NCBI GenBank assembly: GCA_016463365.1
Contig: JAEMRJ010000059.1
Span: 1-13,145 of the forward strand
Direction: 5' to 3'
DNA: 13,145 nucleotides
Origin: Thermoleophilaceae bacterium
Lineage (GTDB): Bacteria > Actinomycetota > Thermoleophilia > Solirubrobacterales > JACPNS01
Under the pieces are notes generated by a model. That model did no database searches. It was not told the DNA's origin and worked only from the letters and a program-made list of their open reading frames with translations. Positions 1 to 6,317 of this stretch are shown in pieces; the stretch's first letter is position 1, and each line of letters begins with the position of its first letter. The position numbers and the translations under genes were made by a program.

Positions 1-557
1 CCGTCGAAGACGATGTCGCGGTACGGGTCGTCCTCGACGATCAGGAAGTCGTACTTGTTGGCCAGGTCCAGCAGGCGCTGACGCTTTTCGAGCGGCATCG
101 TGCAGCCGCCGGGGTTGTGGAAGTGCGGGATCGTGTAGACGAAGCGCAGGTCCAGGCCGCCGGCGAGATCGTGCTCAAGCGAGTCAAGATCGAAGCCGTC
201 TGACTGCAACGCGTAGCCGACGAGGTCTGCGCCACGCTGGCGCAGCATCAGCAGCGAGCGGTCATACAGCGGCTGCTCGATCGCGACCTTGTCGCTGGGC
301 GAAACCAGTTGGTCGAACATCAGCGCGCAGGCGTGCAGCGAACCGTTGGTGACGATCACGCGATCGACCTCAACGCCCTCTTTCTCGGCGATCCACTCGC
401 GGAGCGGCTGGTAGCCGACCGCGGTGCCGTAGCCGAACGCGCCGGCCGGATCGTTGGTGAATGCGTTCTGCGCCGATTCCTTCAGTCCGTCCACAGGGAT
501 CAGGTCAAGGGACGGCGCGCCGCGGGCAAAAGAGATGGTTTTCACGTCAACAGTCAT
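1..557 (-). CDS. PLP-dependent aminotransferase, class I/II (2-aminoadipate/MocR-like), 3' end outside window
   Basis: This is the N-terminal 185 residues of a fold-type I aminotransferase; the rest, including the PLP-binding lysine, lies beyond the left edge. The ATG at 557-555 opens a frame with an early glycine-rich segment (FGYGTAVGYQPLREWIAEKE, about residues 41-60), VTNGSLHA near 69-76, the HNPGG loop at 147-151 (the usual family version is NPTG) and IVEDDPYRD at 173-181, whose Asp and Tyr normally contact the cofactor ring. This pattern is closest to the 2-aminoadipate transaminase (LysN) type proteins and the aminotransferase domain of MocR regulators. There is no room for an N-terminal GntR domain, so I read it as a stand-alone enzyme. 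The substrate cannot be told from the sequence. It starts 10 bases after the hydrolase stop, so the two are probably co-transcribed. No strong Shine-Dalgarno sequence is visible. Confidence 0.9.
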   Translation of the reverse strand, partial: MTVDVKTISFARGAPSLDLIPVDGLKESAQNAFTNDPAGAFGYGTAVGYQPLREWIAEKEGVEVDRVIVTNGSLHACALMFDQLVSPSDKVAIEQPLYDRSLLMLRQRGADLVGYALQSDGFDLDSLEHDLAGGLDLRFVYTIPHFHNPGGCTMPLEKRQRLLDLANKYDFLIVEDDPYRDIVFD

Positions 558-567
558 GCGCGTCAGG

Positions 568-1206
568 TTATCGAGAGGACATCGCCAGCAGCCACTCGGT
601 GAGGCCCGACGTTCTGAGCAGCTCGGTGAGCTCGGCATAACCACCTGCCGCCGGGTGGCTGCCGTCGCCCGCGGCAGCTTCGGCCTGCCAGACGCTGCCC
701 GGTCCGAGCGCTTCGAAGGTCGAGATGTAGGGGACCGCGCGCAACGTTGAGATCTGATGCATCACAGAGTCCAGCGACTCCAGCGCCATGTCGGCTTCGG
801 CGTCGTCGCCGACGGGCGGCGGGCCGATCACAAAGACCGGCACGTGGTGATGCTCGGCGCGGTCGAGGATCTGCTCGAGCGCTTCCAGTGAGTCGTCCTC
901 GGGCACGCGCAGCACCGCGTCGTTGGTCCCGAAGCAGAAGACGGCGAGCTCGCGCCGCCCGTGATCGAGCTCAGTGGCAAGCCAGCGCTCGGCGACATAC
1001 GAACTCGGGGCTCCGGGCACGCCGTGGTTGACGAACTCGATTCGCGAAATTCTTGCCGCCAGGCGTCCGACCCAGCCCAGGCCTTCTGGATCTCCCTGCC
1101 CGAAGGTGAAGCTGTCACCGAAGAAGTGTGCGCGGGGATTCAGGATTCGTAGGGGTTGACAGCGAAACTGGGCATGGCGCGGAGAAGTACTTTGTCGCTG
1201 GTCCAC
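568..1206 (-). CDS. SGNH/GDSL-family hydrolase (esterase/lipase-like)
   Basis: A serine hydrolase of the SGNH fold, probably an esterase or deacylase of unknown substrate. All four blocks are visible, numbered from the GTG at 1206: block I FFGDSFTFG (28-36, nucleophile Ser32), block II NHGVPGA (60-66, Gly), block III FGTND (92-96, Asn95) and block V DGSHP (181-185, Asp181/His184). There is no signal peptide or membrane segment, so it is probably cytoplasmic. The start is doubtful. GTG 1206 has no Shine-Dalgarno sequence and would overlap the toxin gene by 67 bases. SGNH proteins usually begin 5-10 residues before block I, which would place the start near the CTG at 1143, almost exactly at the toxin stop codon (1140). 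Either way translation is likely coupled to the toxin gene. The aminotransferase follows 10 bases downstream. Confidence 0.85.
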   Translation of the reverse strand: MDQRQSTSPRHAQFRCQPLRILNPRAHFFGDSFTFGQGDPEGLGWVGRLAARISRIEFVNHGVPGAPSSYVAERWLATELDHGRRELAVFCFGTNDAVLRVPEDDSLEALEQILDRAEHHHVPVFVIGPPPVGDDAEADMALESLDSVMHQISTLRAVPYISTFEALGPGSVWQAEAAAGDGSHPAAGGYAELTELLRTSGLTEWLLAMSSR

Positions 1207-1541
1207 ATGGCGACACAGCCGTTGAGAGAGGCTGCTGCAGTGTGAATCGCGTCGGGTGTCTTCAGGCCGTGGACAGCACGCATGTGCGCCGCGAGTTCGT
1301 ATGCGCGCGGCGTGATGTTCACGTGCGCGAATCGTGCCAGAGAAGAGCGGATTGCGTCAATTCGTCCTCGATTCCCGCCACGCAGCGGTTGAACCATGCA
1401 TTCGAGATCAACCAGCGGTGAAGTGACGAGGCGTTGCTCGTCGTCCATGCGTCCGATCGCCATCCGCGCACTGTCACCGTTCGGGCCGGTCGAAAGCGTC
1501 GCGTCGATGATGATGCAGCTGTCCAGGTAGATCAGTCCCAC
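1140..1541 (-). CDS. vapC: PIN-domain ribonuclease toxin, VapC family
   Basis: The toxin of a type II toxin-antitoxin pair. VapC proteins are Mg-dependent ribonucleases that cut tRNA or rRNA and halt translation. With a GTG start at 1541 the protein is 133 residues, a normal VapC length. The acidic PIN quartet is visible: Asp7 (IYLDSCIIID), Glu47 (SPLVDLECM), Asp97 (LKTPDAIHTAAA) and Asp116 (WTSDK). I prefer GTG 1541 to the in-frame ATG at 1565 because GAGGAG (1550-1555) sits eight bases before the GTG, and the PIN fold then starts at once. The gene overlaps the antitoxin by 10 bases, the usual arrangement for translational coupling. The residues are complete, so the toxin is probably active. 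The RNA target cannot be predicted. Confidence 0.92.
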   Translation of the reverse strand: MGLIYLDSCIIIDATLSTGPNGDSARMAIGRMDDEQRLVTSPLVDLECMVQPLRGGNRGRIDAIRSSLARFAHVNITPRAYELAAHMRAVHGLKTPDAIHTAAASLNGCVAMWTSDKVLLRAMPSFAVNPYES

Positions 1542-1798
1542 GCGTCGCGCTCCTCGCGAATCCATGCAGCGGATTCCTCGTCACTGATCGCCCACGCGGG
1601 ATTGATCGGATTTTCCTTGAACCACTGGGCAATCCAGGCGGGGTTCCCCGGCGTCTCATCGATTTCGCCGTCCTGTGGAATTCGCTGCAGCCGCACAGCC
1701 GGCTTGCCGCGGCGCGCGATCACGACTTCCTCCCCAGCCAGGGCAGCGTCGATCAGGCGAGAAAGCTGATTCTTGGCGTCAAGTGTGTTGACCTGCAT
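1532..1798 (-). CDS. vapB: Antitoxin of the Phd/YefM type, partner of VapC
   Basis: An 88-residue antitoxin. The N-terminus (MQVNTLDAKNQLSRLIDAAL, then GEEVVIARRGKPAVRL to about residue 37) is the classical Phd/YefM fold, which dimerises and binds DNA. The second half is acidic and tryptophan-rich (WIAQWF, INPAWAI, AAWIREERDAWD), as expected of the flexible part that wraps and blocks the toxin. It precedes and overlaps the PIN toxin gene. The start ATG at 1798 lies just after a strong promoter, and the transcript may begin at the ATG itself. Family proteins usually repress their own promoter together with the toxin, and an imperfect palindrome lies in the promoter spacer. Partner assignment rests on adjacency and overlap. 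Phd-type antitoxins paired with PIN toxins are common, so the name vapB is by position. Confidence 0.9.
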   Translation of the reverse strand: MQVNTLDAKNQLSRLIDAALAGEEVVIARRGKPAVRLQRIPQDGEIDETPGNPAWIAQWFKENPINPAWAISDEESAAWIREERDAWD

Positions 1799-1804
1799 GC
1801 GGTC

Positions 1805-1833
1805 ATCCTAGCCAACTTGGCCAGATCTGTCAA
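1805..1833 (-). promoter_or_regulatory. vapBC promoter (TTGACA-N17-TAGGAT) with overlapping dyad
   Basis: Read on the minus strand, a perfect -35 box TTGACA (1833-1828) is followed by a 17-base spacer and TAGGAT (1810-1805; 4 of 6 matches to TATAAT, with TAnnAT kept). The antitoxin ATG starts seven bases after the -10 box, which is where transcription would begin. AGGA within the -10 box could also act as a Shine-Dalgarno sequence, seven bases before the ATG, if a longer transcript exists. The spacer holds the imperfect palindrome TGGCCAAGTTGGCTA (1823-1809; seven-base arms, one mismatch, one-base centre). It overlaps the -10 box and is a plausible operator for the VapBC complex. Confidence 0.75.
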
Positions 1834-1838
1834 GTCGC

Positions 1839-1873
1839 AAAAAAGCCCCGCGCCACATGTGTCGCGCAGGGCT
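1839..1873 (-). terminator. Intrinsic terminator after sucCD
   Basis: On the minus strand, downstream of the sucD stop (1900), AGCCCTGCGC (1873-1864) can pair with GCGCGGGGCT (1853-1844), leaving one internal A-C mismatch, and is followed by six T residues (1844-1839). The loop contains the self-complementary CACATGTG. This is a textbook Rho-independent terminator. Its T tract ends only five bases before the vapBC -35 box, so it separates the housekeeping sucCD transcript from the toxin-antitoxin unit. Confidence 0.85.
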
Positions 1874-1899
1874 CTGAAGCTGGCGTGGGCGGCCCGGCG

Positions 1900-2784
1900 T
1901 CAGGCAGGCGCGCCGATCAGCTCCATTGCGATCTCTGCAGTCTGCGTGGGCGTGCGGCCGACGCGGATGCCGGCAGCTTCAAGCGCCTCGGCCTTGGCCT
2001 TGGCGGTTCCGGCCGAACCCGAGACGATCGCGCCGGCGTGGCCCATCTGCTTGCCCTCGGGCGCGGTGAAGCCGGCGATGTAGCCGACCACGGGCTTGGT
2101 CACGTGGTTCTTGACGTACTCGGCGGCCTCTTCTTCGGCCGATCCGCCGATCTCACCGCTCATCACGATCAGTTCGGTCTGGTCGTCCTGTTCGAAGAGT
2201 TCGATGATGTCCACGAAAGAACTGCCCGGGACCGGGTCTCCGCCGATGCCGACGATCGACGAGTTGCCGAAGCCCTTCTGGGCCAGCTCGTTGCCGATCT
2301 GGTAGGTCAGCGTGCCTGAACGCGAGACGACGCCGACGTTGCCCGGCTTGAAGAACGATGCCGGAATGATGCCGACGTTGGCCTCGCCCGGCGAGAGGAT
2401 GCCAGGGCAGTTGGGCCCGATGATTCGCGTGTTCGGGTGGTCGCGCTTGACCTGGTTGTAGAGCTTCAACTCATCATGCGCCGGGATTCCTTCGGTGATG
2501 ATGATCACGACTTCGACGCCGGCTTCAGCGGCTTCCAGTGCAGAGGCCGCGGCAAATGGCGGCGGCACGAAGATCATCGCCGTGTTGGCCTGCGTCTCGG
2601 CGACGGTGTCGGCCCAGTTGGCGAAGACGGGGATGCCCTCGACGTTCTCGCCGGCCTTCTTCGGGTTGATCCCGCCGACGACGTTGGTGCCGTATGCGCG
2701 GTTGTTCAGCGTGTGGAACGAGCCTTCACGGCCGGTGATCCCGGCGACGGCGAGGCGCGTGTCGTTGTTCACGAGGATTGACAT
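1900..2784 (-). CDS. sucD: Succinyl-CoA synthetase (ADP/GDP-forming), alpha subunit
   Basis: A TCA-cycle enzyme subunit that converts succinyl-CoA to succinate with nucleotide triphosphate formation, working in the cytoplasm with the beta subunit SucC. The 294 residues match the family length. Visible features are the N-terminal CoA-binding Rossmann segment (LAVAGITGREGSFHT, 11-25), IIGPNCPGIL (121-130), SRSGTLTYQ (154-162) and the active-site loop GKQMGHAGAIVSG, in which His249 should be the phosphohistidine. The start is firm. AAGGAG (2798-2793), embedded in the last codons of sucC, sits eight bases before the ATG, and the sucC stop is only two bases upstream of the start, so translation is coupled. 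A strong terminator follows. No anomalies were seen. Confidence 0.98.
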   Translation of the reverse strand: MSILVNNDTRLAVAGITGREGSFHTLNNRAYGTNVVGGINPKKAGENVEGIPVFANWADTVAETQANTAMIFVPPPFAAASALEAAEAGVEVVIIITEGIPAHDELKLYNQVKRDHPNTRIIGPNCPGILSPGEANVGIIPASFFKPGNVGVVSRSGTLTYQIGNELAQKGFGNSSIVGIGGDPVPGSSFVDIIELFEQDDQTELIVMSGEIGGSAEEEAAEYVKNHVTKPVVGYIAGFTAPEGKQMGHAGAIVSGSAGTAKAKAEALEAAGIRVGRTPTQTAEIAMELIGAPA

Positions 2785-2786
2785 GT

Positions 2787-3935
2787 CTAGCTCTCCTTGT
2801 TGGCGAGCTCGGCGACCAGTGCCGCAGCTTCGTCCATCGTCTTCGCGGGGTGCACGTTGGGCAGCGCCGCAGCTTCAAGAATTTCGCGGCCCTTGACGTC
2901 GTTGGTGCCGTCGAGGCGCACGACAAACGGGACCGAAGGCTTGAGGTCTTCGAAGGCAGCGACCAGACCGTTGGCAACCTCGTCGCAGCGGGTGATTCCG
3001 CCGAAGATGTTGAAAAGCACTGCCTTCACATCCGGATTGCTGAGGATCAGCTCAACTGCCTGCTTGACCTTGGCGGCGTCCGATCCTCCGCCGGCGTCCA
3101 AGAAGTTGGCCGGCTTGCCGCCGTGCTGGGCGACAACGTCGAGCGTGCTCATGACCAGCCCTGCGCCGTTGCCGAGGATGCCGATGTTGCCGTCGAGCTT
3201 GATGTAGACGACGCCCTGTTCCTTTGCCTTGACTTCGATCGGGTCGGCGTTGGCGGTGTCGCCGAGGCCTTCACGGTCGGGGTGGCGGAAATCGGCGTTG
3301 CCGTCGAGCGTGACCTTGGCGTCGAGCGCCTTGACTTCACGCTCCGGCGTGATGATCAAAGGGTTGATCTCGGCGAGCGTGGCGTCTTCTTCGATCCAGA
3401 CCTTGTAGAGCGAGACGAGCGCATCGGCGACGCCTTCGATCACGTCGGCGTCAGCGCCTCCCTCGGTCGCGACGCGGACTGCGTCTTCCTTGGTCAGACC
3501 GATCAGCGGGTCGACGTGGTGCTTGATCAGCTTCTCGGGGGTGTTCTCTGCGACCTCCTCGATGTCCATGCCGCCTTCGGTCGAGAACATGACAAGCGGC
3601 CGCTTGGCGGAACGGTCAAGCAGAACCGAGGCGTAGTACTCGGTCTCGATGTCGGACGCGTGCTCGATCCAGATCGTGCGCGTGATGTGGCCCTTGATGT
3701 CGAGGCCGAGGATGTTGTTCGCGTGCTCGGTCGCGGATTCGCGGTCCGGCGCAAACTTGACGCCGCCGGCCTTGCCGCGGCCGCCCATCAGAACCTGGGA
3801 CTTGACCATCACCGGATAACCGACTTCGTCGGCTGCGGCGAGCGCGTCTTCGACGGTCGTCACGGCCTTTCCGTCAGAGACCGTGAGGCCATGCTTGCCG
3901 AAGAGAATTTTTCCTTGATACTCGAGAAGATCCAT
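2787..3935 (-). CDS. sucC: Succinyl-CoA synthetase (ADP/GDP-forming), beta subunit
   Basis: The nucleotide- and succinate-binding subunit of succinyl-CoA synthetase. It has 382 residues, close to the family norm (388 in E. coli). It begins with the typical MDLLEYQGKILFGKHGL. The ATP-grasp domain holds VMVKSQVLMGGRGKAGGVKF (42-61) and the metal-binding segment LAEINPLII (187-195). The C-terminal CoA-ligase domain shows GNGAGL (255-260) and the power-helix region FNIFGGITRCDEVANG (308-323). ATG 3935 is preceded by GGAG about 11 bases upstream, a usable but long spacing. It is the first gene of a sucCD operon, divergent from the HAD gene across about 150 bases. Whether it uses ATP or GTP cannot be told by eye. 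Confidence 0.98.
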   Translation of the reverse strand: MDLLEYQGKILFGKHGLTVSDGKAVTTVEDALAAADEVGYPVMVKSQVLMGGRGKAGGVKFAPDRESATEHANNILGLDIKGHITRTIWIEHASDIETEYYASVLLDRSAKRPLVMFSTEGGMDIEEVAENTPEKLIKHHVDPLIGLTKEDAVRVATEGGADADVIEGVADALVSLYKVWIEEDATLAEINPLIITPEREVKALDAKVTLDGNADFRHPDREGLGDTANADPIEVKAKEQGVVYIKLDGNIGILGNGAGLVMSTLDVVAQHGGKPANFLDAGGGSDAAKVKQAVELILSNPDVKAVLFNIFGGITRCDEVANGLVAAFEDLKPSVPFVVRLDGTNDVKGREILEAAALPNVHPAKTMDEAAALVAELANKES

Positions 3936-4031
3936 CGTGGGGGCTACTCCAATTAGGTGATACGCGAATGCGGTATGCCGAACGCGATTCGTAGTATGTC
4001 TTCCTGCGTCGGCGCGCGCGGAACGGTATCA

Positions 4032-4044
4032 GGGCAAATAGCCC
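4032..4044. repeat. Small inverted repeat in the sucC/HAD divergent region
   Basis: The 149-base gap between the divergent starts of sucC (3935) and the HAD gene (4085) must contain promoters for both. The only clean dyad I see is GGGC-AAATA-GCCC (4-base arms), too short to be convincing as an operator. I found no TTGACA/TATAAT pair with good spacing on either strand. The best minus-strand candidate, TTGTTA-N17-TACCGT, is weak. GAGCGG at 4071-4076 could be a poor Shine-Dalgarno sequence for the HAD gene. Confidence 0.25.
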
Positions 4045-4084
4045 ATAACAACGCTGTTTCTGGCAGCACTGAGCGGATTATTCA

Positions 4085-4768
4085 ATGGCAATTCCAAAAG
4101 ACATCAAGTGGATCACCTTCGACGTGTACGGCACCCTCATCGACTGGGAGTCGGGCGTCTACGAAGCGTTCACCAAAGAGGCCGAACGGACCGGTTTCAA
4201 CATCGGCGACAAGCCGACGCTGATCGCGCTGTTCAATCAGCATCAGAAGGACATCATGAGCGGCTCATATGAGCTCTACGCCGAGGTCCTGCGTCGCGTC
4301 GCGCTGAAGATCGCCGAGGACCTCGAATGGGACCTCGAGCCCTCGCGCACCAACTTCCTGCCTGATTCAGTCGTGCGCTGGAAGCCGTACCGCGAGGCAA
4401 ACGCCGCGCTCGACCGGATCGCCAAGAAATACCAGGTCGGGCTTGTGGTGAACATCGACGACAAGCTCCTGGTCGCCAGCCGCCGCCATATCCGCAGCGA
4501 CTTCGACATCGTCGTCACCGCGCAGCAGGTCCGCAGCTACAAGCCAGAGGCCGCCCACTTCACCGAGACCGCCCGCCGCATCGGTGGCAAGAAGGGCTGG
4601 ATGCACGTCGGCAGCGACTACTACTTCGACGTCGCCCCCTCGGTCAAGGCCAAGCTGCCGACCGTCTGGATCAACCGCAAGAAGGAAAAGCCGGACGATC
4701 CAAAGGCCAAGAAGCCTGACCTCGAAGTGAAGAACCTCCGCGATCTTGCGGACAAGCTGAAGGCTTAG
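4085..4768 (+). CDS. HAD-superfamily hydrolase, 2-haloacid dehalogenase-like (type II)
   Basis: A 227-residue soluble HAD protein. Motif I is ITFDVYGTLIDW (10-21). Asp13 is the nucleophile, and the residue two positions later is Tyr rather than Asp. HAD phosphatases need that second Asp as general acid, whereas L-2-haloacid dehalogenases carry DxYGT, so the motif points to the dehalogenase branch. Lys153 in SYKPE is motif III. GSDYYFD (176-182) is motif IV, ending in Asp182. Two positions look unusual: motif II reads VVNIDD (121-126) where dehalogenases have LSNG, and motif IV has Tyr179 where dehalogenases have Asn. The C-terminus is a lysine-rich tail. The substrate is therefore uncertain, and dehalogenase is a family label only. 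The gene is monocistronic and converges on the secreted paralogs with a six-base gap. Confidence 0.88.
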   Translation: MAIPKDIKWITFDVYGTLIDWESGVYEAFTKEAERTGFNIGDKPTLIALFNQHQKDIMSGSYELYAEVLRRVALKIAEDLEWDLEPSRTNFLPDSVVRWKPYREANAALDRIAKKYQVGLVVNIDDKLLVASRRHIRSDFDIVVTAQQVRSYKPEAAHFTETARRIGGKKGWMHVGSDYYFDVAPSVKAKLPTVWINRKKEKPDDPKAKKPDLEVKNLRDLADKLKA

Positions 4769-4774
4769 TTCCCC

Positions 4775-5500
4775 TCAGCAGAACTTCGCTGATCTTCGCT
4801 TGCCTTCGTCGGTCCACGTCGCGCGGATGCCGTCGGACTTCAGTGACATGAGCTCGAGCTGGTTCAGGTTCCTGTCGAGTACGACGGTTCTGTCCCTGGA
4901 GAGATTCGCTGACGGGCAGTGCATTTCGATCACCGAGCTCGGAGCATCCGATGGAAGCGGAGGCATGACGCCGTCCTCTGTCAACGGCAGAACCACGTCG
5001 AATCCAATCACGAACGAATGTCGCGGGCCGATCGTGGCGCCGTGGATATTGCGTCGACAGACGTTCGCGCACATCGGAGAAACGTTTGCATCGACTGTCG
5101 TCCTCGTGGCGACCTTCCGCATCGAGTTTCCAGTCTTCAGGTCGAGCAAACGACCGCTGCTGTAGTTGGCTGCAGTGAGTGGGCCGATGAACTCACGCTT
5201 GTAAAACAGATATCGACCGTTGGTGCGAAACAGGCTGAATGACTCAGCTTCGAATTGAAACAGCCGTTCAATCCGGAGTCGCTTTCGGAAGGTGTTGGAG
5301 CAGGCGTACGCGCCGATGTGTACGGTGCTCGCACCTTGCGAAACGCGTTTTGCGTATACCTGAACGCCGTGCTTGTGCAAAAGAAGTTTCTCGACGGAGT
5401 CGGGAGCACAGGACTTGGCGGCGCCCGATGCTGTTGCCGCCGGAGCGATCGCACACAGTACGACCAGGATGAGTACGCATTTGAGCGATGAACGATGCAT
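4775..5500 (-). CDS. Secreted six-cysteine protein of unknown function (paralog 2)
   Basis: I do not recognise a named family. From ATG 5500 the product is 241 residues. It begins with a Sec signal peptide (basic MHRSSLK, hydrophobic VLILVVLCAIA, probable cut after ATA at residue 24), so it is exported. The mature part carries six cysteines (AKSC, YACS, MC, VC, HC and a C-terminal FC) at places matching the upstream neighbour, which suggests three disulfides. Shared blocks include ESFSLFRTNGRYLFY, SSGRLLDLKTG and HSFVIG. The repeated strand-like segments recall single beta-propeller blades (a residue pattern only). A longer reading from 5614 would overlap the upstream gene and lose the N-terminal signal peptide, so I reject it. 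It lies 10 bases after its paralog, forming a two-gene unit. Row 5221-5280 is 50% GC, lower than a sampled carboxylase row (62%). Confidence 0.85.
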   Translation of the reverse strand: MHRSSLKCVLILVVLCAIAPAATASGAAKSCAPDSVEKLLLHKHGVQVYAKRVSQGASTVHIGAYACSNTFRKRLRIERLFQFEAESFSLFRTNGRYLFYKREFIGPLTAANYSSGRLLDLKTGNSMRKVATRTTVDANVSPMCANVCRRNIHGATIGPRHSFVIGFDVVLPLTEDGVMPPLPSDAPSSVIEMHCPSANLSRDRTVVLDRNLNQLELMSLKSDGIRATWTDEGKRRSAKFC

Positions 5501-5510
5501 CTCGGTGATC

Positions 5511-6188
5511 TCAGCAGAACGGGGCGGACTTCGCAGTTGGTCCGTTCCGCCATGTTGCGAGGTTTCCGGACCTGCGAATCGATCCCAGATCGTCCATCGA
5601 CATGACCTTGTCAAGGATCGTGCGAGTTGGGCTGGTCAGACCGGGCTGGAAGCAGTGCCGTTCGATCCAGAACTGCTCACCCAGATCCTTGCCCTCTGGG
5701 CTGACGAACTGCATCCGATAGCCGATGACGAATGATCGGGCCAGCCCGATCGCTGCACCCCACGCACTGCGGTAACAGTTGATTTCGAGGGGCGCGCACT
5801 CGGGTGTTGCCGCGTAGTCGATGTCCCTGGGTCCGAGCTTCTTCGTTGACTCGCCGGTTTTGAGATCGAGCAGGCGGCCGATTGAGCCGCCACTGGTTGC
5901 CGGTCCGCTGAATGAGCGCACGTAGAAGAGGTAGCGCCCGTTGGTGCGAAACCGGCTGAACGAGTCTGACTCAAACTCATTGGGTTCAAGACGAAAGTGC
6001 TTGCCGTACTTGCTTGAGCAGGCGTAGACCTTCGATTTCACGGTGTAGGAGCGCACGCCGCCGTCGTGCCAGGTGGACTTTGCGCCCTTCTTGGGCACGC
6101 AGGTCTTCGAAGCCGCCTGAGCGGGGCCTGCAACGGCGAGCAGCGTGAGCAGGGCAGTGAGCAGTAGTGCGAGCGAGAAGCGATTCAT
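5511..6188 (-). CDS. Secreted six-cysteine protein of unknown function (paralog 1)
   Basis: The upstream member of the tandem pair, 225 residues from ATG 6188. It has a clear signal peptide (MNRFSLALLLTALLTLLAVA, cut predicted after GPAQA at residue 25). The mature chain has six cysteines: KTC, YACS, PEC, NC, HC and the terminal FC. It shares with its neighbour ESDSFSRFRTNGRYLFY, IGRLLDLKTG, the GAAIG and RSFVIG blocks, and the ending W...K.A.FC. A TTG start at 6215 would add nine residues before the signal peptide and is less likely. The spacing is 129 bases after the MFS gene, enough for its own promoter, though none is obvious. The function is unknown. Export and disulfides suggest a role outside the membrane. 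It could be an envelope-associated or secreted binding protein, but nothing visible tells which. Confidence 0.87.
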   Translation of the reverse strand: MNRFSLALLLTALLTLLAVAGPAQAASKTCVPKKGAKSTWHDGGVRSYTVKSKVYACSSKYGKHFRLEPNEFESDSFSRFRTNGRYLFYVRSFSGPATSGGSIGRLLDLKTGESTKKLGPRDIDYAATPECAPLEINCYRSAWGAAIGLARSFVIGYRMQFVSPEGKDLGEQFWIERHCFQPGLTSPTRTILDKVMSMDDLGSIRRSGNLATWRNGPTAKSAPFC

Positions 6189-6317
6189 GACCGAGGAAAC
6201 ACGAGGCTGACACAAACGATTCGGCGCTCTACCGATTTCTGGTCAGCTCGAACCAATTCAGCGTTCCCGGCAGCGAGATGCTGTTGACTTAGGTCGCGGC
6301 CAGATGTCCGGTCAGCA

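Noticed and set aside
1542..1565. ATG 1565 as the vapC start
   Set aside because: It adds eight residues encoded inside the antitoxin gene. The GTG at 1541 has GAGGAG at an ideal distance and gives the usual PIN N-terminus.
2778..3956. A 392-codon plus-strand open frame opposite sucC
   Set aside because: It is an almost exact antisense shadow of sucC with Val/Asp/Arg-rich translation and no recognisable domain. sucC is certain.
3936..4084. Possible sucC promoter TTGTTA-N17-TACCGT and weak dyads around CGGTATGCCG
   Set aside because: The boxes match the consensus poorly and the dyad arms are three to five bases with mismatches. Not good enough to call.
4769..4774. A bidirectional terminator between the convergent HAD and secreted-protein genes
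   Set aside because: Only six bases separate the stops. No stem with a T tract is visible on either strand, only short TTCGCT-like repeats inside the coding end.
5501..5614. Longer start for the second secreted protein at 5614
   Set aside because: It would overlap the upstream paralog by about 100 bases and bury the signal peptide 38 residues inside. ATG 5500 gives a proper signal peptide.
6189..6260. tRNA-like pieces on the minus strand (GGTTCGAGC resembling a T-arm, TCGGTAGAGCG resembling a D-arm)
   Set aside because: The order is reversed for a normal tRNA and the T-stem does not pair. No acceptor stem or anticodon arm can be drawn, and a permuted tRNA would still need these stems. Probably chance.
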